Below, one piece after another: positions 60,319 through 64,000 of a DNA stretch of 64,000 nt. Numbering within the stretch: the first letter of the stretch is position 1; the number at the start of each line of letters is the position of its first letter. The notes below the pieces were generated by a model, which saw only the letters and a list, made by a program, of their open reading frames with translations, was not told the DNA's origin and made no database searches. The stretch covers positions 3,826,001-3,890,000 of the forward strand of contig NZ_CP070982.1 of assembly GCF_018417595.1 (NCBI RefSeq), in the 5' to 3' direction. This DNA comes from Pseudomonas entomophila. GTDB taxonomy: Bacteria; Pseudomonadota; Gammaproteobacteria; Pseudomonadales; Pseudomonadaceae. The position numbers and the translations under genes were made by a program.

Positions 60319-60936
60319 TCAGGCGGCCAACGCCATTGGGATACCGCTGTGGAAGCGCAGTTCCTGGTCAGGTGACATGATCAGCTGCGCTTCCGCTTCA
60401 CGTACTTGCTCGATGACACGCGCGATGTCCGCTGCTTCACCGTAGTGATGAGCCAGCTTCAGGTAGCCCTGGTAATGCCGAGCCTCGCTCTTCAGCAAAC
60501 CGTGGTAGAACGTGCCGAGTTCTTCGTCCAGGTGCGGCACCAGTGCGGCGAAGCGCTCGCAGCTGCGCGCCTCGATGAAGGCCCCCACCACCAGCGTGTC
60601 CACCAGTTTTACCGGTTCATGCGCCCGTACCAGGCGGCGCAGGCCTGAGGCGTAGCGCCCCGCCGACACCGGACGCAACGGCACGCCACGGCGCTTCATC
60701 AGCCGCAGCACTTGCTCGTGGTGCACCAGTTCTTCGCGGGCCAGGCGCGACATCATGTTGATCAGGTCGAGGTGCGTGTTGTACTTGGCGATCAAGCTCA
60801 ACGCCGTGCTGGCAGCCTTGAACTCGCAATTCTTGTGATCGATCAGCAAGGTTTCCTGGTCGGCCAGCGCCGCTTCGATCCAGGCGTCAGGGGTACGACA
60901 GCCCAGGAAGGCGTCGATTTCGGGAGTCAGGGACAT
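60319..60936 (-). CDS. miaE: tRNA 2-methylthio-N6-isopentenyladenosine-37 hydroxylase
   Basis: The ATG at 60936 gives 205 residues. MiaE is a non-haem diiron enzyme. Ligands are visible in LLIDHKNCEFKAASTALSLI, LAREELVHHEQVL (Glu-x2-His), FIEARSCERFAAL and LLKSEARHYQGYL. It hydroxylates the isopentenyl group of A37 in tRNAs reading UNN codons, and needs oxygen. The start has only GTGAG upstream. It is a stand-alone gene. Confidence 0.93.
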   Translation of the reverse strand: MSLTPEIDAFLGCRTPDAWIEAALADQETLLIDHKNCEFKAASTALSLIAKYNTHLDLINMMSRLAREELVHHEQVLRLMKRRGVPLRPVSAGRYASGLRRLVRAHEPVKLVDTLVVGAFIEARSCERFAALVPHLDEELGTFYHGLLKSEARHYQGYLKLAHHYGEAADIARVIEQVREAEAQLIMSPDQELRFHSGIPMALAA

Positions 60937-61092
60937 AACACTCACAATCACACAAGATACTGGCAGGACCGGCGATTATACCGGCGGCGCCGCCGAGTGC
61001 CAGTGACTATGCTTGATGCATGTCAACCGGCGGCAGGAGGAGCGCCGTCTATAGTCAGGCATTGGCCGCCATTGAGAAGGGAGTTCACGCCC

Positions 61093-61956
61093 ATGCAAGC
61101 CGTCCGCAGCATCCTCGTCGTCCTCGACCCCGAGCACGCTCATAGCCGTGCCCTGACCCGGGCAAAACTGATTGCCGGCGTGACCGGTGCGCGCCTGCAT
61201 CTGCTCATGTGCGACAAGAAGCAGGACCACAGCGCGCTGCTCAGCCTGCTGAGTAGCCAGTTGCACGACGATGGTTATGACAATGTCACCCATGAACAGC
61301 ATTGGAAGGAAAGCCTGCACGAATCGATCATCCATGTGCAGCAGGCGGAAGGCTGTGAGCTGGTGATCAAGGAGCATCGACCGGACAATCCGCTGCGCAA
61401 GGCACTGCTGACGCCCAATGACTGGAAGCTGCTACGCCAGTGCCCATGCGCAGTGCTGATGGTCAAAAGCGAACGGCCCTGGATGGGCGGCAAGATCCTC
61501 GCGGCCGTGGATGTGGGCAACCAGGACGAGGCTCATCGCCGGTTGCACGCCAGTATCATCGACCATGGCTATGCCATTGCCAGCCTGGCCAAGGGTGAAT
61601 TGCACGTCATCAGTGCCCACCCCTCCCCCATGCTGTCGGCATCCGACCCGGTGTACCAGCTCACCGAGACCATCGAGCAGCGCTATCGCGAGGCTTGCAA
61701 GGCGTTCCAGGCGGAGTTCGATGTCAGTGACGATCGCCTGCATATCGACGAAGGGCCTGCGGATGTACTGATCCCTTACACCGAGAAAAAGTATGATGCC
61801 GTGGTGACCATCATTGGTACCGTGGCGCGCACTGGGATTTCCGGGGCCCTGATTGGCAATACCGCAGAGGTCGTATTGGATTCGCTGGAGGGCGACGTGC
61901 TGGTGCTCAAGAGCGAAGAAGTAACGGCACACCTGGCGGAGCTGGCACGAGGCTGA
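61093..61956 (+). CDS. Universal stress protein (tandem UspA domains)
   Basis: The ATG at 61093 (AAGGGAG nine bases upstream) gives 287 residues with two Usp domains: residues 1-140 (ILVVLDPEHAHSRALTRAKLIAG) and 150-285 (KILAAVDVGNQDEAHRRLHASI). The second domain ends with the ATP-loop-like VVTIIGTVARTGISGALIGNTAEVVLDSLEGDVLVL. Tandem Usps of the UspE type act in stress survival and anaerobic energy stress. It converges on the 5S rRNA gene. Confidence 0.9.
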   Translation: MQAVRSILVVLDPEHAHSRALTRAKLIAGVTGARLHLLMCDKKQDHSALLSLLSSQLHDDGYDNVTHEQHWKESLHESIIHVQQAEGCELVIKEHRPDNPLRKALLTPNDWKLLRQCPCAVLMVKSERPWMGGKILAAVDVGNQDEAHRRLHASIIDHGYAIASLAKGELHVISAHPSPMLSASDPVYQLTETIEQRYREACKAFQAEFDVSDDRLHIDEGPADVLIPYTEKKYDAVVTIIGTVARTGISGALIGNTAEVVLDSLEGDVLVLKSEEVTAHLAELARG

Positions 61957-61985
61957 AGATTGCTGGGGCCGCGTTGCGGCCCTTT

Positions 61986-62026
61986 ACGGCCGGTCCGACG
62001 CCTCGGCAAGGCCGCTCCTACAGGGG
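61986..62026. repeat. Degenerate REP-like sequence
   Basis: GGCCGGTCCGACGCCTCGGC and a terminal CCGCTCCTACAGGG resemble one decayed REP. It lies between the uspA stop and the rrn terminator. Confidence 0.45.
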
Positions 62027-62059
62027 GAGGCGGTGCTGGCTTTGGGACGCGGAAAAGAC

Positions 62060-62093
62060 AAAACCCCTACCTGCCTGCGCAGATAGGGGTTTT
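62060..62093 (-). terminator. rRNA operon terminator, probably bidirectional
   Basis: AAAACCCCTA and TAGGGGTTTT form ten perfect pairs around a 14-base loop that is itself GC-rich. Read on the minus strand it is followed by GTCTTTTCC. It ends the rrn transcript and can also stop the convergent uspA transcript. Confidence 0.9.
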
Positions 62094-62102
62094 GCGAAAT
62101 GA

Positions 62103-62221
62103 ATCTTGACGATGACCTACTCTCACATGGGGAAACCCCACACTACCATCGGCGATGCATCGTTTCACTGCTGAGTTCGGGATGGGATCAGGTGGTTCCA
62201 ATGCTCTATGGTCGTCAAGAA
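62103..62221 (-). rRNA. rrf: 5S ribosomal RNA
   Basis: The minus strand reads TTCTTGACGACCATAGAGCA...AACCACCTGATCCCATCCCG...GTAGGTCATCGTCAAGATT, the standard Pseudomonas 5S with pairing 5' and 3' ends (CTTGACGA/TCGTCAAG). The length is about 119 nucleotides. Ends were set from the helix I pairing and may be off by one or two bases. It follows the 23S gene by about 135 bases. Confidence 0.96.
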
Positions 62222-62355
62222 ATTCTGTTGCCAGAAGATCCAGATGGATACTCCAGCGAATTCGGATATGTGATCGTTGTGGTTCGTTGCGAACTTTCGG
62301 TTCGTATCGTCTTCACCACCACAATCTGCTTCGTGTGCAGATTGCTTGGGTGTTA

Positions 62356-64000
<1,645 letters not shown>

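Overview
The window is a GC-rich bacterial chromosome segment that reads as a Pseudomonas of the P. putida group. The evidence is the codon bias, the 13-gene-type nuo operon with a fused nuoCD, the many P. putida-type REP palindromes (core GTAGGAGCGGCTTCAGCCGC), and a gene order that, from memory, matches the KT2440 PP_4108 to PP_4131 neighbourhood (aminotransferase, second EF-G, isocitrate lyase, nuoA-N). No database search was possible.

Layout. 1-7950: the 3' part of an alginate-type exopolysaccharide operon in the unusual order algE-like (partial), algI, algJ, algF, algX, algL, algG-like. The classical alginate operon runs E-G-X-L-I-J-F. The epimerase-like protein has lost the catalytic DPHD motif and its reading frame runs into a REP pair. 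7970-14219: small housekeeping and stress genes (GNAT acetyltransferases, DUF488, Pit phosphate transporter, YghU-type GST, a DUF4398 lipoprotein with an OmpA-domain lipoprotein, a hotdog thioesterase). 14332-18344: amino-acid permease, divergent LysR regulator and class III aminotransferase. 18348-26724: two small conserved proteins, EF-G2, a SulP transporter, a secretin-domain periplasmic protein, isocitrate lyase and a YhhN membrane protein. 27105-42062: complete respiratory complex I operon nuoA-N. 42208-46926: TonB-dependent receptor, PerM/AI-2E-family permease and the tRNA-hydroxylation protein TrhP. 46927-47583: an unrecognised gene. 47802-51450: copper module copA-copB-DUF411-yqaA with a CopR-type box. 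51485-55904: DinB, ZapE, PQQ-type sugar dehydrogenase, a small secreted protein and an agmatinase-family ureohydrolase. 55929-58001: polyamine-type binding protein and a divergent LysR. 58075-61956: LEA-type lipoprotein, nitrilase, small proteins, MiaE and a tandem UspA protein. 62103-64000: 3' end of an rRNA operon on the minus strand (5S and partial 23S).

How the genes work together. The polysaccharide genes encode the periplasmic acetylation machinery (I, J, F, X), a lyase, a beta-helix protein and the outer-membrane exporter; polymerase genes would lie upstream of the window. Complex I, isocitrate lyase and EF-G2 are core metabolism. The copper genes form one translationally coupled envelope detoxification unit. 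REP palindromes sit in many of the gaps, mostly just past gene ends. Twice a REP-type sequence supplies the stop codon of the neighbouring gene.
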